A program made the position numbers and the translations under genes. This document shows, piece after piece, positions 7,619 through 17,004 of a stretch of 64,000 nucleotides of DNA. Numbering within the stretch: position 1 is the stretch's first letter; each line of letters opens with the position of its first letter. The stretch covers positions 1 through 64,000 of the forward strand of contig VFGU01000013.1 in NCBI GenBank assembly GCA_009392285.1, written 5' to 3'. The stretch is from SAR202 cluster bacterium. GTDB lineage: Bacteria > Chloroflexota > Dehalococcoidia > Lucifugimonadales > Lucifugimonadaceae. The notes below the pieces were generated by a model. The model was not told the DNA's origin, made no database searches, and was given only the letters and a program-made list of their open reading frames with translations.

Positions 7619-9549
7619 CAATTACTGATATAGAAAAAAAATGTATTAATGCAATCCGATTTTTATCGATTGATATGGTTCAAAAAGCAAATTCTGGGCA
7701 TCCTGGTGCACCAATGAGTCTAGCCCCACTAACATTTGTATTGTGGAGGGATCACTTAAGGTTTAATCCAAACAAACCTAAATGGACAAATCGTGATAAA
7801 TTTATTTTATCTGCAGGCCACGCTTCTGCCCTTCTTTACTCCATACTCCATTTAACAGGCTACAAAATTTCCATTAACGATATAAAAAATTTCAGGCAAT
7901 ATGAAAGTATAACTCCTGGTCACCCAGAATATGGACTAACAGATGGGGTCGAAGCTACTACTGGACCTTTAGGTCAAGGATTCGCAAACGGAGTTGGGAT
8001 GGCAATAGCATCAAAAAGAAAAGAAAGCATAACCGGAGAAGTTAATGACAACACAATTTATTCTATAGTCTCTGACGGAGACCTTATGGAAGGCATATCT
8101 TCTGAGGCAGCTTCAATTGCAGGGACTCTGAAGCTGGGCAATATTATATATTTTTATGATTCTAATAATATCTCTATTGAAGGCTCTACAGATCTAGCTT
8201 TTAAAGAAGATGTGGCTAAGCGATTTCAATCTTACGGATGGAATGTAATTGAAAATGTTGAAGGTGAAGATATTTATAAAATATCAGAGTCCATAGTTTT
8301 GGCTAAAAGCTCGGATTTACCTACTTTAATTATATTAAAGACTGAAATTGGACACGGAAGTCCTAATAAATCTGGAACTGAGAAAGCTCATGGTGAAGCG
8401 CTAGGCGAAGAGGAAGTTAAATTAACAAGAAAAGAATTAAATTGGGCCCATGATCCATTTGATATACCAAATGATGTATATAAATATTTTGAAGAATTTG
8501 TAAATAAAAAGATTGCAAGTTATGAGAAGTTAAAAAATAATAAGAAAATCGATTTTGGGGAAACTGATTTTTCAAAATCTTTCTTAGAACTTAAATCTTC
8601 CAGCGTAAAAGAAAATATCTCTACTAGAGATTCATCAGGGGTAATCCTAAACAAGTTAAGCGAAGATTCAAATTTATTTATTGGGGGTTCTGCTGATTTA
8701 GCTGGATCAACTAAAACCTATATAAACTCTTCCACTTCTATTAATTCTGATAATTTTTCAGGGGTAAATATGCATTATGGAGTTAGAGAACATGCGATGG
8801 GCGGGATAAGCAATGGCCTTGCGCTATCAGGATTTGTTCCATTTGCAGGCACTTTTCTGATTTTTTCTGATTATATGAGGAACTCGATCAGGCTTTCTGC
8901 ATTAAGTGAACTGCAAGTTTTGTATATCTTGACTCACGATTCAATCGGTTTAGGTGAAGATGGACCAACCCATCAACCAGTTTCCCAATTAATGTCTCTT
9001 AGATTAATACCCAATTTATTAGTATTTAGGCCAGCAGATTATTTTGAAACTATAAATTGCTTTGAGGAATCCTTAAAGAATACCAAAAGGCCCTCTGTAT
9101 TTGCATTAACTAGGCAAAATGTTACCACCATGACCAAAAATGATACCTCTGAATCCAATAAAGGGGGTTATGTATTATCAGGAAATTCAGAGGAAACTCA
9201 AGACATTATACTTATAGGAACTGGATCTGAGGTTCAGTTATGCATAGAAGTTCAAAAAGAGTTAGAAAAAATAAATATCTCCTCAAGAGTTGTTTCTATG
9301 CCTTGCTGGGAATTATTTGAAATGCAGTCAGATGAATATAAAAATAAAGTGCTTCCTCCTGAAATGAAAAAGAGAGTTTCAGTTGAGGCAGGGGCAACTT
9401 TGGGATGGCAAAAATATATTGGTGATAATGGCATATCAATTGGAATAGATGAATTCGGGTCATCCGCTCCAGGTAATATTGTACTAGAAAAAAAAGGCTT
9501 TTCAGTAGAAAATATACTCAACGTATCTAAAAAAATACTGGAAAGGTAG
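7615..9549 (+). CDS. tkt: Transketolase
   Basis: TPP-dependent transfer of two-carbon ketol units between sugar phosphates in the non-oxidative pentose phosphate pathway. It has 644 residues, slightly below the usual 660-670. Seen: ANSGHPGAPMS (His29), GPLGQGFANGVGMA, the TPP motif SDGDLMEG with SNNISIEG downstream, GVREHAMGGISNG containing the catalytic Glu, and LTHDSIGLGEDGPTHQP with the substrate histidine. The C-terminal domain ends at IGIDEFGSSAPG. The ATG overlaps the stop of the lactonase by four bases, and rpiB follows after seven bases. It is the second gene of a lactonase-tkt-rpiB-tal-pgi-gnd operon. It could also serve a ribose salvage route. Confidence 0.95.
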   Translation: MTITDIEKKCINAIRFLSIDMVQKANSGHPGAPMSLAPLTFVLWRDHLRFNPNKPKWTNRDKFILSAGHASALLYSILHLTGYKISINDIKNFRQYESITPGHPEYGLTDGVEATTGPLGQGFANGVGMAIASKRKESITGEVNDNTIYSIVSDGDLMEGISSEAASIAGTLKLGNIIYFYDSNNISIEGSTDLAFKEDVAKRFQSYGWNVIENVEGEDIYKISESIVLAKSSDLPTLIILKTEIGHGSPNKSGTEKAHGEALGEEEVKLTRKELNWAHDPFDIPNDVYKYFEEFVNKKIASYEKLKNNKKIDFGETDFSKSFLELKSSSVKENISTRDSSGVILNKLSEDSNLFIGGSADLAGSTKTYINSSTSINSDNFSGVNMHYGVREHAMGGISNGLALSGFVPFAGTFLIFSDYMRNSIRLSALSELQVLYILTHDSIGLGEDGPTHQPVSQLMSLRLIPNLLVFRPADYFETINCFEESLKNTKRPSVFALTRQNVTTMTKNDTSESNKGGYVLSGNSEETQDIILIGTGSEVQLCIEVQKELEKINISSRVVSMPCWELFEMQSDEYKNKVLPPEMKKRVSVEAGATLGWQKYIGDNGISIGIDEFGSSAPGNIVLEKKGFSVENILNVSKKILER

Positions 9550-9556
9550 TATTCTA

Positions 9557-10012
9557 ATGAAAATAGCTATAGGTGGCGATCATGGCGGATTTGAACTAAA
9601 AGACAAATTGATTACTTTTTTAAAGTCTCAAAATCATGAAGTAATTGATATGGGTGCGTATGAATTTAATTCAACTGATGACTATCCTGATTTTTGTTTC
9701 CCAGTCGCAAAAATGGTTGCAGAAAAAAAAGCAGATAGAGGGATTATTTCTTGTATGAGCGGAATTGGTGCAGTAATAACTGCAAATAAGGTGAAAGGGG
9801 TTAGGGCAGGATTATGTCACACGGAATATTTAGCAAGGCAAGGTGTAGAGCATGATGATATGAATGTCTTATGCCTTGGAGCTATAATTGTAGATCACAA
9901 TATTGTAGAAAACTTAGTATTAGAATTTTTAAATGCTAAGTTCCTCACTGACGAAAAATACACTAGAAGGCTAAACAAAGTTATAAATATTGAAAATTCG
10001 GAAGAACTCTAA
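9557..10012 (+). CDS. rpiB: Ribose-5-phosphate isomerase B
   Basis: Interconverts ribulose 5-phosphate and ribose 5-phosphate; 151 residues, RpiB/LacAB fold. The start MKIAIGGDHGGFELK is typical. The catalytic cysteine is in GIISCMSGIGA at residue 66, followed by ANKVKGVRAGLC and HDDMNVLCLGA, which hold the phosphate and ring-opening residues. The strict GTGIG loop is SGIGA here, within family range. It lies between tkt (7 bases) and tal (the GTG start of tal directly follows this stop). An allose- or LacAB-type isomerase is a less likely alternative given the pentose-phosphate neighbours. Confidence 0.93.
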   Translation: MKIAIGGDHGGFELKDKLITFLKSQNHEVIDMGAYEFNSTDDYPDFCFPVAKMVAEKKADRGIISCMSGIGAVITANKVKGVRAGLCHTEYLARQGVEHDDMNVLCLGAIIVDHNIVENLVLEFLNAKFLTDEKYTRRLNKVINIENSEEL

Positions 10013-11086
10013 GTGAATTCAGAAATACAAAAAATTAATGCCTTAGGCCAATCTATTTGGCTAGATTCTATTTCTAGGGGAATGATTAATTCTGGAAAAC
10101 TAAGTTCCATGATTTCAGAAGGAATTTCAGGTATTACATCCAATCCTGCTATATTTCAAAAAGCACTATCTTCTGAAAATACTTACGACAAAGATATAAA
10201 ATCTCTAACTAATTTAGATGGTAATGCAAAAAATATTTTCCAAAATTTATCTATAAAAGACATATCAGATGCCTGTGAATTACTAAGGCCTATTCATAAT
10301 AATACTCAAGGCAAGGATGGATTTGTAAGCATAGAAATAGATCCTAAATTTGCTAATGATACTGAAAAGAGCATTAGTGAAGGGATTTATCTTCATAAAT
10401 CCATTAATCAACCCAATGTGATGATTAAGGTCCCTGGCACAAAAAATGGGATGCCTGTAATAGAACATCTAATTAGTCTGGGAATAAATGTTAATGTGAC
10501 ATTATTGTTTTCAAGATCTATGTATAGAAAGGCAGCAAAGGCATATATAAATGGGCTAAATAAGTTATCTCCAGATCAAATGAAAAAAGTAAATTCTGTA
10601 GCTTCTTTTTTTATTAGCAGAATAGACACATCTGCAGATAAAGTTATTGATAAAAAATCTCAAGGTAAAGTTGCTATCTCAAACGCAATTCTTGCTTACC
10701 AAGATTATAAAAATATATTCTCTAGGGAGTCTTTTGGTCAATTAGAAAAGGAAGGTGCTAATAAACAGAGACTTCTTTGGGCTTCTACTTCGGTTAAAAA
10801 CCCAAACTATCAAAAACTTCTCTACGTTAGCGAACTTACAGGACCCGAAACCGTAAACACAGTTCCAGAAAATGTATATGAAGAAATTACCTCAAATAAT
10901 GTCCAATACAAAGATTTGCTTAATTCAGACACTAAATATCACGAAGGAATTATTAAAAATGTCCTTAGTGATGACGAATTAGAAAATATTACTGATGAAT
11001 TATTGAGTGACGGCATAAGGCTTTTTGAAGAAGCTTTTGATGGTCTTTTGAATGAAATAAAAAATAAAATTACTCATCATTCATAA
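10013..11086 (+). CDS. tal: Transaldolase
   Basis: Transfers a dihydroxyacetone unit between sugar phosphates through a Schiff base. The 357-residue protein has WLDSISRGMI (Asp18), GISGITSNPAIFQKA (Asn44) and the Schiff-base lysine in NVMIKVPGT (Lys139), followed by GINVNVTLLFS and SRIDTSADK. Length and sequence style match the Tal half of the Tal-Pgi fusion found in other bacteria. Here tal and pgi are separate genes three bases apart. The start is GTG, directly after the rpiB TAA, so translation is probably coupled. Confidence 0.93.
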   Translation: MNSEIQKINALGQSIWLDSISRGMINSGKLSSMISEGISGITSNPAIFQKALSSENTYDKDIKSLTNLDGNAKNIFQNLSIKDISDACELLRPIHNNTQGKDGFVSIEIDPKFANDTEKSISEGIYLHKSINQPNVMIKVPGTKNGMPVIEHLISLGINVNVTLLFSRSMYRKAAKAYINGLNKLSPDQMKKVNSVASFFISRIDTSADKVIDKKSQGKVAISNAILAYQDYKNIFSRESFGQLEKEGANKQRLLWASTSVKNPNYQKLLYVSELTGPETVNTVPENVYEEITSNNVQYKDLLNSDTKYHEGIIKNVLSDDELENITDELLSDGIRLFEEAFDGLLNEIKNKITHHS

Positions 11087-11089
11087 GGC

Positions 11090-12625
11090 ATGTCAGATTA
11101 TAGCCTACAGCATAATGACCCTATCTTGCTCAATGATATTGAAAAGGACTTATTTAGGCTTCATGGGTCAAAAAATATCTGGATAGAGCACTCTCTTTCT
11201 TACCAAGAAAGGTTGGGCTGGGTTGAAACTCCAACGCTCATAGAGGAATCAATAAAATTGTGCAAAAATGCCTTTGATCGGGCAGTCAGCCACCTAAACC
11301 CTTCTTCAGTTGTATTTATTGGAATGGGCGGCAGTATTCAAACTGGAAAAGTGCTAAATCAAATATCTTTGAAGAGTAAGTATCAACTTATTTTCTTGGA
11401 CAGCACAAACCCTAGAGATGTTTCATCAGTTCGAGAAAAAATAGATATACTCAAGACCCTATTTGTTTTTATGAGCAAATCTGGAACAACATTAGAAACA
11501 AATAAATTAATGAATTTTTTCACCAAAGAACTCACCCAAAAAGGAAAATTTGATTTTGGCGATAGGTTTATTGTGCTAACTGATGCTAAAAATTCTTTAG
11601 AAAAGTTTGCCCTTAAAAATAATTTTTTTCAAATAATAAATACTCCAAAAAATATAGGAGGAAGATTTTCTTCGGCCACAGCATTTGGAATTTTTCCTGC
11701 GACGTTTATGAATGAGATATTAACTTCATTTAAAAATAATTATCTTTGGGATTCAAATCAAGTTATAAAAAAATGTTCCCTCCTTACTTCTATATTAATA
11801 GATTCTTACGAAAATCATAACGGTATTTTAAACTTAAAAATACCTGAAGAAATAAGTCAAATGGGTATTTGGTTAGAGCAAATAATTGCCGAATCAACTG
11901 GCAAAGACGGAAAAGGTATAACCCCAATAATTAATAATTATATTGATATTGGTTGTCCTAAAATATTGATAAATAGCAAGGATCAAAAAAAATATACTAG
12001 TACTAGAGCAGATGAACTAGTAATTAGTTTCGATAAAAATACAATTTTCGAAGACATGTTTATATGGCAGGCATCAATATCAATATTATGCAAACACATG
12101 TCTATTTTTCCATTTGATGAACCTGACGTGGAAAGATCTAAACTAAACACTAAAAATATACTTAAAAAATATAAAGATATGAGAAAGGTTACAATTCCTT
12201 ATTCTAGATCTGATATAAATAATATGATAAATGAAAATGAAACAAATCGAGTTTTATACATAAATTTATATATAAATGAAACAAAAAATATTAATACTTC
12301 ATTGAATAAGTTGAAAGAAAAATTAAGTTCATATCATGGCATAAAAGTAGTTGCAGGGTTTGGGCCACGATACTTGCATTCAGTTGGCCAACTACAAAAA
12401 GGTGGACCAAAAGATGTGTGGTCCATATTTTTTTATGACGAAAACTTAATTAATTCATATACCGAAAAAAATAATTACAAAGATTTAAGCGATACATTTA
12501 AAGCTCAAATGCTAGGAGACCTTGATGCTTTAAAGGATCTTGAGATAAACACTTATTTAGTTAACATTGATTCAAACAACAAGGATCCTTTTAAAAATGT
12601 TATAAATAAAATAAAGGAGGAATAG
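11090..12625 (+). CDS. pgi: Glucose-6-phosphate isomerase, divergent Tal-Pgi-type
   Basis: Interconverts glucose 6-phosphate and fructose 6-phosphate. The 511-residue protein has two SIS-like domains: FIGMGGSIQTGK (phosphate loop) and FMSKSGTTLETN in the first, and GRFSSATAFGIFPA and LEQIIAESTGKDGKGITP in the second. The last motif holds the catalytic Glu seen in phosphoglucose isomerases. The C-terminal part includes HSVGQLQKGGP. The sequence lies closer to the Pgi half of Tal-Pgi fusion proteins than to E. coli Pgi. It starts three bases after tal and shares one base with the GTG of gnd (TAGTG). Confidence 0.88.
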   Translation: MSDYSLQHNDPILLNDIEKDLFRLHGSKNIWIEHSLSYQERLGWVETPTLIEESIKLCKNAFDRAVSHLNPSSVVFIGMGGSIQTGKVLNQISLKSKYQLIFLDSTNPRDVSSVREKIDILKTLFVFMSKSGTTLETNKLMNFFTKELTQKGKFDFGDRFIVLTDAKNSLEKFALKNNFFQIINTPKNIGGRFSSATAFGIFPATFMNEILTSFKNNYLWDSNQVIKKCSLLTSILIDSYENHNGILNLKIPEEISQMGIWLEQIIAESTGKDGKGITPIINNYIDIGCPKILINSKDQKKYTSTRADELVISFDKNTIFEDMFIWQASISILCKHMSIFPFDEPDVERSKLNTKNILKKYKDMRKVTIPYSRSDINNMINENETNRVLYINLYINETKNINTSLNKLKEKLSSYHGIKVVAGFGPRYLHSVGQLQKGGPKDVWSIFFYDENLINSYTEKNNYKDLSDTFKAQMLGDLDALKDLEINTYLVNIDSNNKDPFKNVINKIKEE

Positions 12626-13533
12626 TGGAAATTGCAGTAATAGGGCTAGGAAAGATGGGGCTAGGTATATCAAAAAGGCTTATGAAAAATGGACATACTG
12701 TTTTTGGTTATGATTCAAGTTGGGATACTAAAAAATATAAAAGCAATCAAATAGAAGAATTAAAATCTCTAAATGAAATACCAGGCAAATTCAGAAATAA
12801 TTCTAGGAAAATAATATGGGTTATGGTTCCTTCTGGAGAGCCAACAAAATCCACTATAAATGAATTAAGTTCAATATTAGATAAGAATGACATAATTATA
12901 GATGGAGGAAATTCTTTTTACAAAGAGTCAGTTAAAACATCTTCAGAGCTATCAAAAAAAAATATTTATCTTATAGACTCCGGTACCAGCGGAGGAATAT
13001 GGGGTGAAAAAGAGGGATATTGCTTGATGATAGGAGGAGATAAAGATGCTTATGAATACTGCGAAAGTATTTTTGAATCGCTTTCAACTGACGGAAAAGG
13101 TTACGGATATATGGGGCCAAGTGGTTCTGGTCACTTTGTAAAAATGATACACAATGGAATTGAATACGGAATGATGCAGTCAATGGCAGAAGGAATTGAA
13201 ATATTGCATGAAAAGAAGGAATTTAATCTTAATTTAGCTCAAATAACATCCCTGTGGCAACATGGGAGTGTTGTAAGATCATGGCTTTTAGATTTATTAA
13301 ATAACGCTTTAGAAGAAGATTCTGAGTTATCAAGTGTTGCGCCTTATGTTGAAGATTCAGGAGAAGGCAGATGGACTATAAAAGAAGGGATAGACCTAGA
13401 TGTGCCAACACATGCAATAACATCCTCTCTTTATTCAAGATTCTACTCAAGAAATAATGATTCTTTTGGATTCAAGATATTGGCTTCACTTCGGAATCAA
13501 TTTGGTGGTCATTCTATAAAAAAAGTTAACTGA
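12625..13533 (+). CDS. gnd: 6-phosphogluconate dehydrogenase, decarboxylating, short (GndA/YqeC) type
   Basis: Oxidative decarboxylation of 6-phosphogluconate to ribulose 5-phosphate. It has 302 residues, the short form, compared with about 470 in E. coli Gnd. Seen: Rossmann motif GLGKMG (7-12), DGGNSFYKES (93-102), TSGGIWGEKEGYCLMIGG (121-138) and the catalytic GHFVKMIHNGIEYG with Lys173, Asn177 and Glu180. Short forms are often NAD-preferring. The start is GTG at 12625, one base overlapping the pgi stop, with an excellent AAGGAGG ribosome site just upstream. Last gene of the operon; its 3' end overlaps the convergent FGGY kinase by eight bases. No zwf or pgl gene is in the window. Confidence 0.92.
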   Translation: MEIAVIGLGKMGLGISKRLMKNGHTVFGYDSSWDTKKYKSNQIEELKSLNEIPGKFRNNSRKIIWVMVPSGEPTKSTINELSSILDKNDIIIDGGNSFYKESVKTSSELSKKNIYLIDSGTSGGIWGEKEGYCLMIGGDKDAYEYCESIFESLSTDGKGYGYMGPSGSGHFVKMIHNGIEYGMMQSMAEGIEILHEKKEFNLNLAQITSLWQHGSVVRSWLLDLLNNALEEDSELSSVAPYVEDSGEGRWTIKEGIDLDVPTHAITSSLYSRFYSRNNDSFGFKILASLRNQFGGHSIKKVN

Positions 13534-15049
13534 AAATTTTTGAATAAAGTTCTTCCTGCCTATTCATTGCATTCTGATATATGATCATGTTTTTTTCATT
13601 TGGCTCATAAAATTTAGTTACCTCAAATTCAAAATCATTAAACGAACTTGATATGCCCATAGCATTTAATGCTAAAATTGCAGTTCCTCTACCTGTATCC
13701 TCTTGCACATTTGATACACCAACCCGCATACCTAAAACATCTGATAGCATTTGAAGCCAATATTTTGAAGATTGAACTGCTCCCCCGGAGGCAATTACTG
13801 AACATTCTTCTTGAAGCAAAGTCATTAGTCTTTTTGAAACTAAACCAAATCTATATGCTATAGATTCTAGAAAAGCCTGATAAATTTCTGGCTTGGTTGT
13901 AGATAATCTAAGTCCTGTTAATGTACCTGTAGCATTTTCAGCCCATCCTACAGCTCTTTCCCCTGCCAAAAAAGGCAAAACAGTTAAACCATGAGCATCA
14001 GGCTTAGACCTTAATAGAATATTTTCCAACTCTAGGCTAGATTCATTTGTGCTAATTTCTTCATTTAAATTTTCATCTGAATCTAATTGAATATTCATTA
14101 ATTTTTTTAACCATAACCCCACATTACCACCTTCTGAAAAAGCACCTCCTAGCAAACTATGATTTTCCCCTAACCTATAATTCCATAACCCCTGAGGAAT
14201 ATTAATTTTTGTTTTATTAGTTAGTACTCTTAGCGCTCCAGTTGTTCCAATAGATAAGGCTATCTTGTTTTCGGAATTGCACCCAACTCCTATATTAGAT
14301 GAAGCTCCGTCACCTACTGGTAAAAAAAATGGCACATTAGATAAACTAGGCCATCTTTTTGAGTATTCTCTATTCAACCCTTTTATATTTTTTGTATAAG
14401 GACTTAAATTAGGAAGATTATCCTCTTTTAAGCCAATAAAATTTAATCCAGGCGCATACCAAGTTAATTTTTTTCTATCTAGCAGGCCTGTCCAACTAGC
14501 CACTGAATAACTTATATCAATATCTTTCTTCTGCATCCATTTTCTTAGTAGGTAATTAGAAAAATCAGTCCAAATATGAATCTTTTTGTCCAAATCTGGA
14601 TATTTCTCTTTAAACCAAATAATTCTTGAAGGGATATAAGAAGTGTGCATTGGGCATCCAGTATCGTCATAAAAAAGTTTCTGATTAACACCTTCTTTAA
14701 GTTTTGCAAGTTGCTTATATGGCCTTGTATCTGCATATGTAAATACATCTGTTAAAGGGGCGTAGTTTTTATCAAGACCAACTATAGTGCTAGCCATTGT
14801 GTCGGTTGAAAAGGCGACTATTTGATATTCGGCGGCTTTTAAAAGTAACTCATCAAGCCCTCTCTCAATAATTTTAGAAGATTCAAGGGCACTAAAAGTA
14901 TAGGTGCCATCCGTCTTTATTGTCATCCAATGCTCAAATTTTATCTGACAATTTTTAATGGGGTTTGCAGATAAATCAAATAAACCAATTTTTACAAATG
15001 ATGTGCCAATATCTAAAACTAAAACTGCTTTTTTGTTTTGAGGAGCCAC
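13526..15049 (-). CDS. FGGY-family carbohydrate kinase, probably gluconokinase
   Basis: ATP-dependent sugar kinase of 507 residues with two actin-like domains. The N-terminal phosphate motif is VLDIGTSFVKIG (12-23); TDTMASTIVGLD and TYADTRPYKQ follow, then TGCPMHTSYIPSRIIW. The second domain has PVGDGASSNIGVGC with the probable catalytic Asp, SIGTTGALRVL and the FGGY-like VIASGGAVQSSKYW. The TGCPMH...SYIPSRI block is typical of gluconokinase-like members, but xylulokinase is not excluded. Convergent with gnd, whose substrate is 6-phosphogluconate, which supports gluconate as substrate. No operon partner on its strand: the transporter genes begin 55 bases upstream. Confidence 0.85.
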   Translation of the reverse strand: MAPQNKKAVLVLDIGTSFVKIGLFDLSANPIKNCQIKFEHWMTIKTDGTYTFSALESSKIIERGLDELLLKAAEYQIVAFSTDTMASTIVGLDKNYAPLTDVFTYADTRPYKQLAKLKEGVNQKLFYDDTGCPMHTSYIPSRIIWFKEKYPDLDKKIHIWTDFSNYLLRKWMQKKDIDISYSVASWTGLLDRKKLTWYAPGLNFIGLKEDNLPNLSPYTKNIKGLNREYSKRWPSLSNVPFFLPVGDGASSNIGVGCNSENKIALSIGTTGALRVLTNKTKINIPQGLWNYRLGENHSLLGGAFSEGGNVGLWLKKLMNIQLDSDENLNEEISTNESSLELENILLRSKPDAHGLTVLPFLAGERAVGWAENATGTLTGLRLSTTKPEIYQAFLESIAYRFGLVSKRLMTLLQEECSVIASGGAVQSSKYWLQMLSDVLGMRVGVSNVQEDTGRGTAILALNAMGISSSFNDFEFEVTKFYEPNEKNMIIYQNAMNRQEELYSKIFS

Positions 15050-15104
15050 TAGAAATAAAAACTATTAGTGATTAGGCAGGATTGGTTCCAATTTATATTG
15101 GTTA

Positions 15105-15977
15105 TTACTTTCTCCATCCCACTGAAGGTGCTGTTACAATTTTTTCCTGAGTTTTTTTCATATCCAATTTTCCCCATCTTTTATTTGGATCGGCTTCAGG
15201 TATAGAGTCGATAAGCAACTGTGTGTAAGGATGGGCAGGTTTTTTAATTACCGTTTCAACATTACCAGCCTCCACCAAATTACCTTTGTAAAGAATCATA
15301 ATTTCATCGCTAATCTGATAAGCAGTAGTTAAGTCATGGGTAACATAAACAACAGCAATACCCAATTCTTTATTTAATCTAGAAACAGCATCTAAAATTG
15401 TCGCTCGCAATGATGCATCAACAGCAGATACAGGCTCATCAGCCAATATAACCCTTGGCTTTAACAGGAGGGCCCTAGCAACCATAACTCTCTGCCTTTG
15501 CCCACCACTTAACTGATGAGGAAGTCTGCCTAATGTTTCTGCAGGAACCAAACCTACCATTTCTAAAGCTTGGTTGACCATATGAACAGCCTCATCTCTA
15601 TTTTCTGCCATTTTAAAATTTTTAACAGGACTAAATAGGACATGATCAACTTTGTAAAAAGGATTATAAGAACCATAAGGATCTTGGAATATAGGTTGAA
15701 CCTCTCTCCTGAATTCTCTTCTTTCTGCTCTAGAGATTTCTTTTAGGTCTTTTCCATCATACTCCACTGACCCACTTGTTGGATCAGCAATTCCTAACAA
15801 TAATCTAGCCAATGTTGTCTTTCCGCTACCTGATTCACCAGCAACAGCTACAATCTTTGGTTTTTTCTGATCTAAACTCATAGAAATATCATTTACTGCA
15901 ACATTTTCTTCTTCTCGGCTAAGAAATCCTCCTCCGAATACTTTTGTTACATTTTTTGCTTCTAATACTGCTGGCAT
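15105..15977 (-). CDS. ABC transporter ATP-binding protein (DppF/OppF type)
   Basis: One of two ATPases of a peptide/nickel-type importer; 290 residues. Walker A GESGSGKT is at 47-54, Q-loop in FQDPYGSYNP near 98, signature LSGGQ at 156-160, Walker B VILADEP at 176-182 and the switch histidine in YVTHD. The C-terminal KPAHPYTQLLIDSIPEADP is the start of the oligopeptide-transporter extension, here short and lacking the usual cysteines. Last gene of the reverse-strand transporter operon, 16 bases after the DppD-like gene. Substrate is not readable: peptides, oligosaccharides and nickel complexes are all used by this class. Confidence 0.92.
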   Translation of the reverse strand: MPAVLEAKNVTKVFGGGFLSREEENVAVNDISMSLDQKKPKIVAVAGESGSGKTTLARLLLGIADPTSGSVEYDGKDLKEISRAERREFRREVQPIFQDPYGSYNPFYKVDHVLFSPVKNFKMAENRDEAVHMVNQALEMVGLVPAETLGRLPHQLSGGQRQRVMVARALLLKPRVILADEPVSAVDASLRATILDAVSRLNKELGIAVVYVTHDLTTAYQISDEIMILYKGNLVEAGNVETVIKKPAHPYTQLLIDSIPEADPNKRWGKLDMKKTQEKIVTAPSVGWRK

Positions 15978-15993
15978 TTTTTCTCCTAATTAA

Positions 15994-17004
15994 TTATTTC
16001 CCGTAACTAGAACATTTTTTACAATCTTGAATAAAGTGGTCTTTTGCTACATTAACCCACGGAATCTTTTCAGGGTTGGTTTGTCCAATTCGTAAGCAAA
16101 AAGCACAACCTTCAGGAAGATTTAAAAGGGTAGCAGGAAGTCCTGGGATTCCTATGAAATCTTTCTTGTTGCTTAATGTAGGCAGGCTCTTTATTAGAAG
16201 CCTTGTATATGGATGCTTTGGCGATTTAAATACTGTTTTCACAGGACCAACCTCAACCAGTCTTCCAGCGTACATAACCCCAACATGGTCAGAAAACTGA
16301 GCGACTAAGCCCATGTCATGACCTATTAATATAATAGATGCATGCAAACCTTCTTGCAGCCTTCCTAGAGTCTGCATAACATTTCTTTGCACAACTACAT
16401 CCAATGCACTTGTAGGTTCGTCTGCAACTATTACTCTTGGCTCCATTGAAGTTGCTATTGCTATTGCCACTCTCTGCTTCATTCCTCCGCTCAATTCGTG
16501 AGGATACATTTCAGCAACTGAAGGCGCTAAATCAACAGCCGTCAAAAGCTTTTCAACGATTTCAACTTGCTCCTCCTTAGACATTTTTTGATCGCCTTCT
16601 GTTTGATGGTCATATAATCCATCAAGTAATTGATTCTTTATTTTCATAACAGGATTCAATGAATTCATAGCTCCTTGAGGCACTAAGGCAACTTCATTTA
16701 ATCTCTGAAGTCTCATCTCTTCTTCATCCAAATCCAGCATATCTCTACCGCCAACATATACTTGGCCACCAGCAATTCTTCCTGGGGCTCTGGTAAGCCT
16801 CATTAAAGCCATCGCCAATGTACTTTTACCACTTCCAGATTCACCTACTAGCGCCATTCTTTCGCCTTGCCTTAATGAAAAACTAACTCCATCAACAGCC
16901 TTAACAACTCCATCAGGAGTGTCATAATGAACCTTTAGATCTTTTACGTCTATTCCTAATTCAGACTTAGAGGATTTAGACGCAACTTTTTTAGCAGTTG
17001 TCAT
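15994..17004 (-). CDS. ABC transporter ATP-binding protein (DppD/OppD type) with four C-terminal cysteines
   Basis: Second ATPase of the importer; 336 residues. Walker A GESGSGKS (54-61), PQGAMNSLNPV Q-loop, signature LSGGM, Walker B VIVADEP and the switch GHDMG are all present. The oligopeptide-transporter C-terminal domain contains the GIPGLPATL block and four cysteines, Cys300-x2-Cys303 and Cys328-x2-Cys331. In several DppD-like proteins this region can hold an iron-sulfur cluster. Here the two CxxC pairs are an unusually neat version, so metal or cluster binding is plausible, not shown. It overlaps the permease upstream by four bases (ATGA). Confidence 0.92.
   Translation of the reverse strand: MTTAKKVASKSSKSELGIDVKDLKVHYDTPDGVVKAVDGVSFSLRQGERMALVGESGSGKSTLAMALMRLTRAPGRIAGGQVYVGGRDMLDLDEEEMRLQRLNEVALVPQGAMNSLNPVMKIKNQLLDGLYDHQTEGDQKMSKEEQVEIVEKLLTAVDLAPSVAEMYPHELSGGMKQRVAIAIATSMEPRVIVADEPTSALDVVVQRNVMQTLGRLQEGLHASIILIGHDMGLVAQFSDHVGVMYAGRLVEVGPVKTVFKSPKHPYTRLLIKSLPTLSNKKDFIGIPGLPATLLNLPEGCAFCLRIGQTNPEKIPWVNVAKDHFIQDCKKCSSYGK

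Noticed and set aside
15088-15101. CCAAT/ATTGG hairpin as terminator of the transporter operon
   Set aside because: Stem of only five pairs and no T run on the reverse strand.
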